A stretch of 41,646 nt of DNA, from the NCBI GenBank assembly GCA_029555345.1, contig JAKPSJ010000148.1, positions 1-41,646 on the forward strand, in the 5' to 3' direction. Below are positions 27,128-36,906 of this stretch, one piece after another. Both the position numbers and the translations under genes were made by a program. The stretch comes from Methanobacteriota archaeon (GTDB lineage: Archaea > Halobacteriota > Methanomicrobia > Methanomicrobiales > Methanospirillaceae). The notes below the pieces were generated by a model. It saw only the letters and a list, made by a program, of their open reading frames with translations. It ran no database searches and was not told the origin of the DNA. Numbering within the stretch: position 1 is the stretch's first letter; each line of letters opens with the position of its first letter.

Positions 27128-28024
27128 ATGAAACTCGAGGAACTGAGGTTTGGCACCGAGCTCCTGAAACGCGGCTTTGCATCCATGCAGAAGGGAGGGG
27201 TGATCATGGATGTGGTCAGCGCAGAGCAGGCGCTGGTCGCAGAGGAGGCAGGTGCCGTCGCGGTCATGGCACTGGAGCGTGTCCCCGCGGATATCAGGAA
27301 GGCAGGCGGCGTGGCGAGAATGGCCGACCCTGCCATCGTCCTCGGGATCATGGACGCGGTCTCGATCCCCGTGATGGCGAAGGTCCGCATCGGTCACTTC
27401 GTCGAGGCCCAGGTCCTCGAGTCCCTGGGCGTGGACATGATCGACGAGAGCGAGGTCCTCACTCCCGCCGACGAGGAGTACCACATCGACAAGAAGGCCT
27501 TTTCGGTCCCCTTCGTCTGCGGGGCACGCGACCTGGGAGAAGCATTGCGCCGTATCCACGAGGGGGCAGCGATGATCCGGACCAAGGGAGAGGCGGGGAC
27601 AGGAAACGTGGTGGAGGCGGTCCGCCACATGCGAAACATCACGGGCGAGATACGGTCGCTCCAGGGGAAGACACCCCAGGAAATTATCAACCGGGCACGG
27701 GAACTCGAGGCGCCGCCCGACCTCCTCCTCGAGACGGTGAAGATGGGCCGGCTCCCGGTCGTCAATTTCTCTGCGGGAGGGATCGCGACGCCGGCAGATG
27801 CGGCAATGATGATGCAGATGGGGGCGGACGGCGTCTTTGTCGGTTCTGGGATCTTCCTCTCGAGCAACCCCCAGAAGATGGCCCGGGCAATCGTCGAGGC
27901 AGTCGATCACTTCGACGACGCAGCGGTCATAGCCGAGGTGAGCAAGGGGCTCGGCCAGCCGATGAAGGGTATCGACGTCCATACCCTCCGCGAGGACGAG
28001 GTGCTCCAGTACCGTGGGCGCTAG
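27128..28024 (+). CDS. pdxS: Pyridoxal 5'-phosphate synthase subunit PdxS
   Basis: [45 protein letters not shown]...[15 protein letters not shown]...[32 protein letters not shown]. Confidence 0.98.
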   Translation: MKLEELRFGTELLKRGFASMQKGGVIMDVVSAEQALVAEEAGAVAVMALERVPADIRKAGGVARMADPAIVLGIMDAVSIPVMAKVRIGHFVEAQVLESLGVDMIDESEVLTPADEEYHIDKKAFSVPFVCGARDLGEALRRIHEGAAMIRTKGEAGTGNVVEAVRHMRNITGEIRSLQGKTPQEIINRARELEAPPDLLLETVKMGRLPVVNFSAGGIATPADAAMMMQMGADGVFVGSGIFLSSNPQKMARAIVEAVDHFDDAAVIAEVSKGLGQPMKGIDVHTLREDEVLQYRGR

Positions 28025-28604
28025 GCTTGGAGTGCTGGCCCTCCAGGGGGACGTGAGCGAGCACATCCTGGCTTTTTCACGCGCACTCCGTGCCACCGGG
28101 GAGGTGGATGGTTCTGTCATCCCTGTCCGGAAACCGCAGGACCTCGAGGGTCTCCAGGGCCTGGCGATCCCAGGCGGCGAATCGACAACGATATCCCGCC
28201 TGGTAGAAAAAAACGGGTTATTCGGACCCCTCGTCAATTTCGAGGGGGGGATATTCGCCACGTGTGCAGGCATGGTGCTCGCGGCAAGCCGGGTGGATGA
28301 TCCGAGAGTAAGACCACTCGGTCTCCTGGACATGGCCGTGAAGCGGAACGCGTTCGGTCGCCAGCGGGAATCGTTCGAAGCTGACCTCGCTGTCAGGGGC
28401 CTTGACCAGCCATTCCATGCGTGCTTCATCCGGGCACCGGTTGCAACAGCGACCGGGAAAGACGTCGAAGTCCTTGCCCGGATAGATGCAGGAGCGGTGG
28501 CCGTGAGGAGGGGAAAGCACATGGCACTCTCGTTCCACCCCGAGCTCGGGGACGACCCGAGGCTCCACGCGATGTTCCTGGAGAGGATTTTTGCAGGAGA
28601 ATGA
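28014..28604 (+). CDS. pdxT: Pyridoxal 5'-phosphate synthase glutaminase subunit PdxT
   Basis: [16 protein letters not shown]...[21 protein letters not shown]...[12 protein letters not shown]...[11 protein letters not shown]; overlaps pdxS. Confidence 0.96.
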   Translation: MGARLGVLALQGDVSEHILAFSRALRATGEVDGSVIPVRKPQDLEGLQGLAIPGGESTTISRLVEKNGLFGPLVNFEGGIFATCAGMVLAASRVDDPRVRPLGLLDMAVKRNAFGRQRESFEADLAVRGLDQPFHACFIRAPVATATGKDVEVLARIDAGAVAVRRGKHMALSFHPELGDDPRLHAMFLERIFAGE

Positions 28605-28680
28605 GGACCCTGGTCTCCTGCCGGGAACCTGTGAATCAGTCGATTTTCATGCCAAAAATAAAAAAAATATTTTTTTGAAT

Positions 28681-30711
28681 TCACACGAGGAACAGCGGTG
28701 CGAAGACGGCAGATACAATCGCCATCAGTTTCAAGAGGATGTTGAGTGCCGGCCCCGCGGTGTCCTTGAATGGGTCTCCGACCGTGTCACCGATCACCGC
28801 TGCCTTGTGGGCAGGAGACCCCTTGCCACCGAGGTGTCCCGCCTCGATGTACTTCTTCGTGTTGTCCCAGGCGCCTCCCGCGTTCGCCATCATAATAGCC
28901 AAGACGAATCCAGTCGTGATGGAGCCCACCAGCAAGCCTGCGAGGGCTTCTGGGCCGAGAACTAACCCTACGAAGAGGGGAGCGATGATCGCCAGCAGCC
29001 CTGGGGCGATCATCTGCTTGATCGCTGCATTGGTCGAGATCGTGATGCAGGAATTGTAGTCGGGGTCTGCGTTCCCTTCCATGAGGCCCGGGATATCCTT
29101 GAACTGCCTCCTCACCTCTTCGACGATGAACCCTGCAGCTTTGCCAACTGCAGAGAGGGCGAACGAAGAGAACAGGAACGGCAGGACGGCGCCGATCAGG
29201 ATACCTGCGAACACCAGCCCGGACGGGTCGAGCATGTCGACTATCTTGAGGCCGACTGCCTGCGTGTAGGCCGTAAAGAGTCCAAGGGCGGTCAGTGCGG
29301 CGCCACCGATCGCAAAGCCCTTCCCCATCGCTGCTGTGGTGTTCCCCACTGCGTCCAGGGTATCCGTGATCTCCCGGACTTCCTTGGGCTGGTGAGACAT
29401 CTCGGCGATGCCTCCCGCGTTGTCTGCAACAGGTCCGTAGGCGTCGACCGAGAGGGTGATACCGAGGGTTGCCAGCATCCCGAGACCGGCAATCGAGATG
29501 CCGTAGAGTCCCGCCTGCTGTGCAGCGACGAGTATCGCGATGGCAACGATGATGACAGGGAATATCGTGCTCTCGAAACTGACCGCGAGCCCAGATATGA
29601 TATCGGTCGCAGCACCGGTCTCTGTCGACTTGACGATGCGCAGGGTCGGCGACCGTTCGTAAGAGGTGTAATACTCGGTGACAAGTCCGATCAGGAACCC
29701 AGCGACGAGTCCTGCGATCGTCGCCCAGAATACTCCCATGTACTGGCTGCCAAGCATCGTATCGACCAGCCACCACGTCGCTACGACGGTGATGAGCAGG
29801 CTGGCGAAGGTTCCGAGGTTGAAAGCCCTGTGAATCGCACTACTCTCGTTCTTCGAACTCCGAACGAAGAACGTCCCGATGATCGACGCGATGATCCCGA
29901 GTGCAGCGATCATCATGGGAAGCAGCACGAGGTTGAGCGTCTCGACCCCCTTGAACTGGTTTAACGAGACTGCAGCGACACCGACTGCCATCGGTGCGAT
30001 GATCGAACCCACGTAGGACTCGTAGAGGTCAGCCCCCATCCCGGCGATGTCCCCCACGTTGTCCCCGACGTTATCCGCGATGACAGCAGGGTTCCGCGGG
30101 TCGTCCTCCGGGATGCCTGCCTCGACTTTCCCGACGAGATCAGCCCCGACATCGGCTGCCTTGGTGAAGATGCCACCCCCGACCCGTGCGAAAAGGGCGA
30201 TCGTGCTGGCGCCCATGGAAAAACCGAGAAGGACTTCGACGACTCTCGCGAGGGTGAGGGACGTGAAAGCGTTGAGGCCCACGAAGAGGAGCGAAAGCCC
30301 GAGAAGACCGAAACTCACGACTATCAGGCCCATCACCGTGCCGCTCGCATAGGAGACGCGGAACGCATTGGCCATCCCCTTCTTTGCCGCCTGCGTCGTG
30401 CGGGCATTGGCGTAGGTCGCTGCTTTCATTCCGACATAACCGGCCGCCGCCGAGAGCGTTGCGCCCACGATGTAGCACAATCCAGTGAAGGGATTGATCA
30501 GGAGTGCGAGAATGATGGTGACAACGGCCACGATGACTGCAATGACCATGTACTGTCGTTTCAAATACACCATTGCACCGAGCCGGATGGCACCGGAAAT
30601 CTTCTGCATGAGCTCATCGCCTTCACTCTCCTTTTTCATCGTGAAATAGGCGTAGATTGCAAAAAGAAGCCCGATAAGGGCACAGACAGGAACAATGAGG
30701 AATATATCCAT
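28681..30711 (-). CDS. hppA: Membrane-bound ion-translocating pyrophosphatase, K+-dependent type
   Basis: 676 aa; [67 protein letters not shown] (Ala at the K+-dependence site); [14 protein letters not shown]...[17 protein letters not shown]. Confidence 0.97.
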   Translation of the reverse strand: MDIFLIVPVCALIGLLFAIYAYFTMKKESEGDELMQKISGAIRLGAMVYLKRQYMVIAVIVAVVTIILALLINPFTGLCYIVGATLSAAAGYVGMKAATYANARTTQAAKKGMANAFRVSYASGTVMGLIVVSFGLLGLSLLFVGLNAFTSLTLARVVEVLLGFSMGASTIALFARVGGGIFTKAADVGADLVGKVEAGIPEDDPRNPAVIADNVGDNVGDIAGMGADLYESYVGSIIAPMAVGVAAVSLNQFKGVETLNLVLLPMMIAALGIIASIIGTFFVRSSKNESSAIHRAFNLGTFASLLITVVATWWLVDTMLGSQYMGVFWATIAGLVAGFLIGLVTEYYTSYERSPTLRIVKSTETGAATDIISGLAVSFESTIFPVIIVAIAILVAAQQAGLYGISIAGLGMLATLGITLSVDAYGPVADNAGGIAEMSHQPKEVREITDTLDAVGNTTAAMGKGFAIGGAALTALGLFTAYTQAVGLKIVDMLDPSGLVFAGILIGAVLPFLFSSFALSAVGKAAGFIVEEVRRQFKDIPGLMEGNADPDYNSCITISTNAAIKQMIAPGLLAIIAPLFVGLVLGPEALAGLLVGSITTGFVLAIMMANAGGAWDNTKKYIEAGHLGGKGSPAHKAAVIGDTVGDPFKDTAGPALNILLKLMAIVSAVFAPLFLV

Positions 30712-30802
30712 AACGCGGAACCTCCGGAGAACCTATCGATCTCCACGCACACATGTTGCGCCTGAGATCAATTGATTTCCGGGCATAAAAATGAGGCTGA
30801 TA

Positions 30803-32200
30803 TCAGTTGAAGTCGAGGACCCGGTAACCCAGGGTCTGGAGGTCGAGCAGGACTGCCCGGCTCGGTGTCGGGGTGATGTTCATCTGCTTCTGGAACGATG
30901 TCTGCGCCTGCCAGGTCCCGGAATTGACACAGAGTACTCCCCGGTAATCGGAGACGTCCATGATGTGGATGTGTCCCGTGTGGAGGACCTCTGGGATGGG
31001 GTCGATGACGAGGTGGTCCTCTTTCCCGGCAGCAATGGGAGTCCTTTTTCCGTAGGTGGGTGCGAGGTGGCGCCGTTGCAGCATGCCGGCCATCAGGGGG
31101 GCAGACTTTTCGTACGTCGACCCCGGGATCAGGCTGATGAAGTCATCGAGGGACCGCCCGTGGTACATAAGGACCCGCACCCCCTGCAGGCTGACCATGG
31201 CCGGGTTCTCGACCAGGATGCAGTTTTTAGGAAAACTCGCGGAGAATTCAGGAGGTATTGCAGGCTGCGGCTCGGCCTGCCTCACCACGTCGTGGTTGCC
31301 GGGAGAGATGATGATCTTTATCCGGGAGGGCAGGTCCCGTAGCATCGACCCGAACACCTCGTACTGTTCGTAAATATTCCTGATCGTCAATTCCTGGTCC
31401 TGGTTAGGGTAGACACCGATCCCGTCCACGAGGTCTCCCGCTACAAGCAGGTAGGAGACATCGGAGTCCGAGAGCCAGTCGGCAAAGCGGGTCCAGGTGT
31501 CCTCGAGAAACGTGTTGCTCCCGACATGGACATCGGAGATCAGGACGGCCTGTCCGGGCCTCTCGCTCCGGAACGGTGCATGGGTGAGCGGGACGTCGGG
31601 CCTGAGAAGTTGCTCGGCGAAAAAGAGCCTTCCGTCGCCGGAAAGCGTCCCCCGGACGCCGATGACCTCGTCGGGGACGAGCGTCTCTGCCTCGGCGAAC
31701 TGGGGGCGGTCCTTGTGGAAGAGGACCTGGATGGAGGATGTGAGGTCCTCCACCTCCACCATGCGGTGGCCGTTTGCCGTGGTCCTGCTCTCCACGACAA
31801 GCCCTATGATCGAGCACGCCTCCTGCCTGTAGCGCGACGCCTTCTTCAATGCCTCGATCGGCATCGGGGCTGTCCGTGCCCGTATGCATTCCCCCAGGCG
31901 CTGGTACCTGTCACGGAAATAGGAGATGTAATCAGAGATGCTCGCTATTGTACGGGAGGTACCGGCAGCACCCTTGATCACCTCGCACTCGGGGTCGGTC
32001 AGGAAACGACTCCCGTCACGGTCCTGGTAAAAACCGGGGATATGCCTGACCGAGACCACCACGGCATCGCCGGGCACGTTCGCGATGATGCGGTCTATGA
32101 GACCCGGGTCGTCCTTTTCAGCGATGTACCGGACTACCTCCGGGTGCACCTGCAGTCTCGTCTGGAGAAAACGCTGGACGATGGTTGCAGCATCGAGCAT
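30803..32200 (-). CDS. polB: Archaeal DNA polymerase D small subunit (DP1)
   Basis: 465 aa; OB-fold then calcineurin-like motifs VLISDVHVGSNTFLED, LLVAGDLVDGIGVYP, IIISPGNHDVVR, LMYHGRSLDDFI, LHTGHIHIMDVSDY. Confidence 0.96.
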   Translation of the reverse strand: MLDAATIVQRFLQTRLQVHPEVVRYIAEKDDPGLIDRIIANVPGDAVVVSVRHIPGFYQDRDGSRFLTDPECEVIKGAAGTSRTIASISDYISYFRDRYQRLGECIRARTAPMPIEALKKASRYRQEACSIIGLVVESRTTANGHRMVEVEDLTSSIQVLFHKDRPQFAEAETLVPDEVIGVRGTLSGDGRLFFAEQLLRPDVPLTHAPFRSERPGQAVLISDVHVGSNTFLEDTWTRFADWLSDSDVSYLLVAGDLVDGIGVYPNQDQELTIRNIYEQYEVFGSMLRDLPSRIKIIISPGNHDVVRQAEPQPAIPPEFSASFPKNCILVENPAMVSLQGVRVLMYHGRSLDDFISLIPGSTYEKSAPLMAGMLQRRHLAPTYGKRTPIAAGKEDHLVIDPIPEVLHTGHIHIMDVSDYRGVLCVNSGTWQAQTSFQKQMNITPTPSRAVLLDLQTLGYRVLDFN

Positions 32201-32372
32201 CGATCATGTATGGGCCGTGCCAGATATAGGGTTTTCACTACTGCACCGGGTAGCCTGAAAATTCTTCCAAGCCACGATCAAGTGCGCTGGCCAAAAGACC
32301 ACGGACCGCTGGATAACCGGCATTGGTGCGATTCCTTATCATGCCTGGGAAAAAACATATCAGGGTCCAGGA

Positions 32373-33248
32373 ATGCCGCACGAAGAAAAAAATGAGAAAA
32401 AACCGGGGCTCTGGCAGAGATTTTTAAACAGCACCAACCCATGGGTCTCCCTCGCCCGCGAACTCGCCTGGGTGGCCGCAGTGGTGGGTGGAATAGCGCT
32501 TGCCCTTTTCCTCGTCTCCGGCACGTGGCCGGCAGTCGTGACGATAGAGTCAGAGAGCATGGTCCCCCATATGCACGTCGGAGACCTCGTCTTCGTGGTC
32601 AGTGCTGACCGTTTCGGCGAACTCCAGACGTGGACGACCGGGAATGAGACAGGGTACCGGAAGTTCGGAGACTACGGAGACGTACTCATCTACCGTCCCA
32701 ACGATGCCCCCCATCCCGCTGTGTACATCCCGTTCATCACGAAAGGGGTCCACCCGATCATCCACAGGGCGATGGAGAGAGTCGAGGAAGGGGAGTACAT
32801 CCCCAAATACTACAATCTCTACCGCGGCCAGGCGACCCCTGTCCGATATGTCCCAGCTGTCATCCGGAACAACAGCCTTGTGCTCGAAGACGGGACAGTT
32901 GTCACGCCGCAGAATGCTGACCCAGAGGTCGGGTACATAGTCAAGACCGGGATAAAGAGCCCTCATGCTGGGTATATCACGAAGGGTGACAACAACCTCG
33001 TCAGTGACCAGGGGGGGTACCTCTCGTCCGTTTCCGGTGCAGTCATCATGCCCGTCAGAGACGATTGGATCGTCGGGAAAGCCCTCTTCGCGATCCCGCT
33101 CCTCGGATACCTGCCCCTGAACATCGTCCCTGTTGCAGTCATCCTCATTGCGTTTATGGTTGCCTGGGAATATTACTCGAGGAAGAAGGAAAGCAGCAAG
33201 GAGCAGAAGAAGGTTAAGAAGAAGACGAAGGGGAAGAAGAAAGGGTGA
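32373..33248 (+). CDS. S26 family (archaeal type I) signal peptidase
   Basis: VVTIESESMVPHMHVGDLVFVV (catalytic Ser box), VLIYRPN...FITKGVHPIIHRAMERVEEG, GYITKGDNNLVSDQGG, TM helices at both ends. Confidence 0.9.
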   Translation: MPHEEKNEKKPGLWQRFLNSTNPWVSLARELAWVAAVVGGIALALFLVSGTWPAVVTIESESMVPHMHVGDLVFVVSADRFGELQTWTTGNETGYRKFGDYGDVLIYRPNDAPHPAVYIPFITKGVHPIIHRAMERVEEGEYIPKYYNLYRGQATPVRYVPAVIRNNSLVLEDGTVVTPQNADPEVGYIVKTGIKSPHAGYITKGDNNLVSDQGGYLSSVSGAVIMPVRDDWIVGKALFAIPLLGYLPLNIVPVAVILIAFMVAWEYYSRKKESSKEQKKVKKKTKGKKKG

Positions 33249-33313
33249 AGGCACTTGCATGTGCAAGGTGAGGGAGTCCCTCGCCGGTGAACGCGGAGGT
33301 GTACGCCAGACAG

Positions 33314-33661
33314 TCAGTCTCCGGACCAGCAGTAGAAAGTCCCCCTCGCTTCCCTGCGTGTTATCAGGCGTGGATCAGACGATAGGGCACGGAGCATCTT
33401 GATCACTTCCTGGCGGTGCAGGCCCGTCTGGGCTGCGAGGTCATCGAGGGTACTCGGGCGCCTCCTGATCGTCTCGATCACCATGGATCTTGCATCTTCC
33501 GGGGGGAAAAATTCCTGTCTTGCTGTTGTTTTCAGTGTAGTACGGCCCACTTCGCAGTAAATGCAGTCAAAAGAGCAGACCTTGTAGGGGACGAGGTCCA
33601 CGCCGAGGGAACGACCGAGACGCCGGGATGCGACAGGCCCGAAGAGGTGGGAGTATCCCAT
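33314..33661 (-). CDS. Short radical-SAM N-terminus joined to C-terminal winged HTH; likely internal deletion derivative
   Basis: 115 aa; MGYSHLFGPVASRRLGRSLGVDLVPYKVCSFDCIYCEVGRTTLKTTARQEFFPPEDARSMVIETIRRRPSTLDDLAAQTGLHRQEVIKMLRALSSDPRLITRREARGTFYC; CxxxCxxC kept but no barrel core. Confidence 0.7.
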   Translation of the reverse strand: MGYSHLFGPVASRRLGRSLGVDLVPYKVCSFDCIYCEVGRTTLKTTARQEFFPPEDARSMVIETIRRRPSTLDDLAAQTGLHRQEVIKMLRALSSDPRLITRREARGTFYCWSGD

Positions 33662-33783
33662 GGATGTACTACTTCATCCACGGTGTGTCTTTAATTGTTG
33701 GAGGGTCCTGTCCAGTTGGAGAATACCATTATTTGACAAAATCACAATGTTCATTATTTTCCCAATTTCATTCTCAACCACTG

Positions 33784-34284
33784 ATGAACGCTGTCAGTGA
33801 TGTATGCTACAGGGTCATAGGCGTTATACATTCCCCATTCACCGATCAGAAGCGTACCCCAATCCAGAGCGTTTTTTCGAGTGCGAGGGGGCAGGTCGAA
33901 GTATTTCCTCAATATTCTGAAGGTCTCGAAGGTCTCGATGGGTTCTCCTATATATACCTCCTCTACCATTTCCACCAAGCCGCTCCTGGTCCCCTCATGG
34001 AGACCCCGTTCCTCGACGGAGAGAGGCCGAGGGGAATCTTCTCCATCCGGCACTACAACCGGCCCAACCCCATCGGGCTCTCGATTGTTGAAATCGAGAA
34101 GATAGAAACAAACATTATCTTCGTGAAAGGCATCGATGTCCTCGACGGGACACCCCTACTCGATATCAAGCCCTACGTGGCACGGTTCGACCTCCGTACC
34201 GATGCCCGGGACGGCTGGGTCGGTGCACAGCAAAAAAGGGATATTAGAGACGAGAGTGCAACGCCAGAGGATCTGCTGCGTTAA
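33784..34284 (+). CDS. trmO: TrmO (TsaA/UPF0066) family tRNA-t6A37 methyltransferase
   Basis: Start MNAVSDVCYRVIGVIHSPF; EGLEGLDGFSYIYLLYHFHQA, RPRGIFSIRHYNRPNPIGLSIVEI, GIDVLDGTPLLDIKPYVARFD. Confidence 0.94.
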   Translation: MNAVSDVCYRVIGVIHSPFTDQKRTPIQSVFSSARGQVEVFPQYSEGLEGLDGFSYIYLLYHFHQAAPGPLMETPFLDGERPRGIFSIRHYNRPNPIGLSIVEIEKIETNIIFVKGIDVLDGTPLLDIKPYVARFDLRTDARDGWVGAQQKRDIRDESATPEDLLR

Positions 34285-34349
34285 AATTGGGCGATTGCGG
34301 GACACGAACCTCATATATATATACTCATATGAGCAAAAAATGAGTTATT

Positions 34350-34685
34350 ATGATCGTATGTGTCACCGCGAAAGGCCCAGGGCCTGAAGACCTCATGGAG
34401 GAACGTTTTGGGCGGTCACCCTATTTCCTCTTCAAGAATACAGAGGGAGGAGAATGGAGTTCAATCGCGAACAAGTTCGCAGACACTGCGGGAGGGGTCG
34501 GACCGAGAGCCGCCCAGGTGCTTATCGACAGGGGAACCCATGTACTAATCACAGGGAACATCGGGGGAAACGCCCTTGCGGTCCTACAGGCGGCAGGGAT
34601 TGAGATCTATCTCTTTAAGAGTAGCGGAACTGCCGCAGACGCTTTTCAGAAGTTCATTGCGGGGCAGCTCAAAAAATTTTCATAA
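34350..34685 (+). CDS. NifX/NifB-domain (dinitrogenase iron-molybdenum cofactor-binding family) protein
   Basis: 111 aa; PEDLMEERFGRSPYFLFKNTEGGEWSSIANKFADTAGGVGPRAAQVLIDRGTHVLITGNIGGNALAVLQAAGIEIYLF. Confidence 0.93.
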   Translation: MIVCVTAKGPGPEDLMEERFGRSPYFLFKNTEGGEWSSIANKFADTAGGVGPRAAQVLIDRGTHVLITGNIGGNALAVLQAAGIEIYLFKSSGTAADAFQKFIAGQLKKFS

Positions 34686-34691
34686 AGATAT

Positions 34692-35537
34692 ATGAGACTC
34701 GTGGTGGCCAGCGGCAAAGGGGGGACTGGAAAGACTCTCGTCGCGGCGAACCTGGCAGCGGTACTGTCCTCAGAAATGGAGGTGGTTCTGGTGGACTGCG
34801 ACGTGGAGGAACCGAATGCACATCTTTTCTTCCCGTCGGAGGAGAAGGTCCTCCCCGTGTTGATCGATGTGCCCGCATTTGAGAGTTCCCGGTGCAATCA
34901 TTGTGGGAACTGCTCGGACTCCTGCCAATACGGGGCGATAGTGGTTCTTAGGGAACAATTGCTGTTCTTTCCCGCGATGTGCCATGGGTGCGGGGGCTGC
35001 GAACTGGTCTGCCCCCAGGGGGCTATTTCCATGGCGAAGAGGCCCATCGGGCATATCGCGTTCTCCACGCCTCGCCAGGGCCTGGTCCTCATCACGGGTG
35101 TCTTGCACGAGCGCGAGGTAATGAGCCCCCGCGTGATCAGGGAGGCGCTCAATTATGCGTCCGGCCACGCCCTCGTCATCTGCGATGCACCACCGGGAAC
35201 CGCATGCCCTGTCGTCGAGACCCTCGAAGGGGCGGATGCCTGCATCTTCGTGACCGAACCCACCCGGTTTGGGCTCCATGACCTAACGCTCGCCGCAGGC
35301 GTGGCGGAGTTGCTGGGGGTGCCTTCGGGGGTGGTAATCAACCGGAGCATGGGAGACGATGATAGCATCCGTGATTTCTGCCGGGCACGGAAGCTCCCTG
35401 TCCTCACGACCATACCATTCGACCGCGATATCGCGGAAACTGTGAACAGCGGCCAACTGTTGACTGACAGGATGCCGATCATGAGAGGGCAGTTCAGGGA
35501 ACTCTTCAGCAGGGCTTGTGTGCTCACTGGAGTTTGA
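34692..35537 (+). CDS. MinD/Mrp-type P-loop ATPase with inserted two-[4Fe-4S] ferredoxin domain (1)
   Basis: VVASGKGGTGKTLVAANLAAVLS; RCNHCGNCSDSCQYGAIV...MCHGCGGCELVCPQGAISM. Confidence 0.93.
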   Translation: MRLVVASGKGGTGKTLVAANLAAVLSSEMEVVLVDCDVEEPNAHLFFPSEEKVLPVLIDVPAFESSRCNHCGNCSDSCQYGAIVVLREQLLFFPAMCHGCGGCELVCPQGAISMAKRPIGHIAFSTPRQGLVLITGVLHEREVMSPRVIREALNYASGHALVICDAPPGTACPVVETLEGADACIFVTEPTRFGLHDLTLAAGVAELLGVPSGVVINRSMGDDDSIRDFCRARKLPVLTTIPFDRDIAETVNSGQLLTDRMPIMRGQFRELFSRACVLTGV

Positions 35538-36418
35538 TGATGCTGCAGGTGGCGGTAATCTCGGGGAAGGGGGGCACGGGCAAGACCGTGGTGACTGCTG
35601 CATTGGCTGACATCCTGCCGGGAAAACTGGCCTTTGCGGATTGCGACGTGGAGGCCGCAAACCTCGCCCTTCTCCTCTCCCCAAGAGAGAAGAGGAGGAT
35701 TCCGTTCTTTGGCATGAAGAAGGCAGTGATCCGGGAAGAGACATGCGTGGTCTGCGGCCTCTGCAAGGCCGCGTGCCGATTCAACGCGATATATCAGGAA
35801 CCCGGAGGGGCATATAGGGTGGATCCGGTCCGATGCGAAGGATGTGCCGTGTGCATGGGGGTCTGCCCCGAGAGGGCCATCTCCCTTCTCGAACACCAGG
35901 GTGGCGAGGTAGTAACCGCAGATTCGGACAGGGGGCCTCTCGTATATGCAGAGCTCCGTCCCGGCTCCGGCAACTCCGGGCTCCTGGTCCACGAGGTGAA
36001 GAAGGAAGCCCTGAAAGAGTCGGAGGGGCGGGACCTCCTGCTCATCGACGGGCCTCCCGGGATAGGGTGCCCTGTCATCTCCACGATGAGCGGGATCTCT
36101 GCAATAGTCATAGTTACAGAACCCGGAATCGCCGCATTGCACGACCTTCGGAGGCTTGTAACGGTCTCGTCGGGGTTCTCGCTTTTGCACTGGGTAGTGA
36201 TCAATAGGGCCGACCTCCATCACGGGTATACTGGGGAGATCGAACTTTTCTGTGCGGAAAAAGGAATCCCCGTGATAGGCAAGATCCCTTTCGACCCTGC
36301 GGTGATGCTCGCGGTCAGGGATGGCGTCCCCGTTACGCGGAGGGATTGTGCGGCTTCGAGAGAGCTGGCAGGCATCGGGAAACGGCTTGCAGAAGGGCTT
36401 TCGTATGTGCCAGGGTGA
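35537..36418 (+). CDS. MinD/Mrp-type P-loop ATPase with inserted two-[4Fe-4S] ferredoxin domain (2)
   Basis: QVAVISGKGGTGKTVVTAALADIL; ETCVVCGLCKAACRFNAIYQ...RCEGCAVCMGVCPERAISL; ATG overlaps previous stop. Confidence 0.93.
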   Translation: MMLQVAVISGKGGTGKTVVTAALADILPGKLAFADCDVEAANLALLLSPREKRRIPFFGMKKAVIREETCVVCGLCKAACRFNAIYQEPGGAYRVDPVRCEGCAVCMGVCPERAISLLEHQGGEVVTADSDRGPLVYAELRPGSGNSGLLVHEVKKEALKESEGRDLLLIDGPPGIGCPVISTMSGISAIVIVTEPGIAALHDLRRLVTVSSGFSLLHWVVINRADLHHGYTGEIELFCAEKGIPVIGKIPFDPAVMLAVRDGVPVTRRDCAASRELAGIGKRLAEGLSYVPG

Positions 36419-36520
36419 CAATGGCGGGAACCCCCCACGGGTAAAGCTGGGTACTCCGAAGGAAATTTGGAAAAATGGCTGGAGCGAGAAGAATCCGCTG
36501 ATGCGGGAGGCAGAGGACGG

Positions 36521-36823
36521 TCACGAGAGGAGGTCGAGTGCCTCCCTCCCGGTCATCCCCTCGCGGACCCCGAGTCCCTGTGCACTGCTGTTGGCCTCCT
36601 TGACGAGTCCGGAAACGAGGTCAGAAACGTTTTCGATTTTTGTGCCCGTGGACGGCCTGACCCGGGCAGCGGGGTACCCGAACTTCTCGAGGGCAGCGAC
36701 ATCCACTGCCCCGCACCCGACCATGCCGTTCCTTGCCACGACGCCGACGAGGTTCACCGGGCCGAGAGGGATCACGAACCCTTCACCGATCGAGTTCTGG
36801 AGCGGGACGCGTTCAGTAAGCAT
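36521..36823 (-). CDS. DUF1805 (YunC-like) family protein
   Basis: 100 aa; GFVIPLGPVNLVGVVARNGMVGCGAVDVAALEKFGYPAARVRPS. Confidence 0.8.
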   Translation of the reverse strand: MLTERVPLQNSIGEGFVIPLGPVNLVGVVARNGMVGCGAVDVAALEKFGYPAARVRPSTGTKIENVSDLVSGLVKEANSSAQGLGVREGMTGREALDLLS

Positions 36824-36906
36824 ATTCCTCTATGATGCGGGCAGGGCAAATAATGTCATGGAAGCGGGTTTTATATAGTGAGTCTTCCCAGTCTGTCAGA
36901 GGACGC

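Noticed and set aside
27062-28684. 540-aa minus-strand ORF opposite pdxS/pdxT
   Set aside because: pdxS and pdxT on the plus strand are unambiguous; this is an antisense shadow frame.
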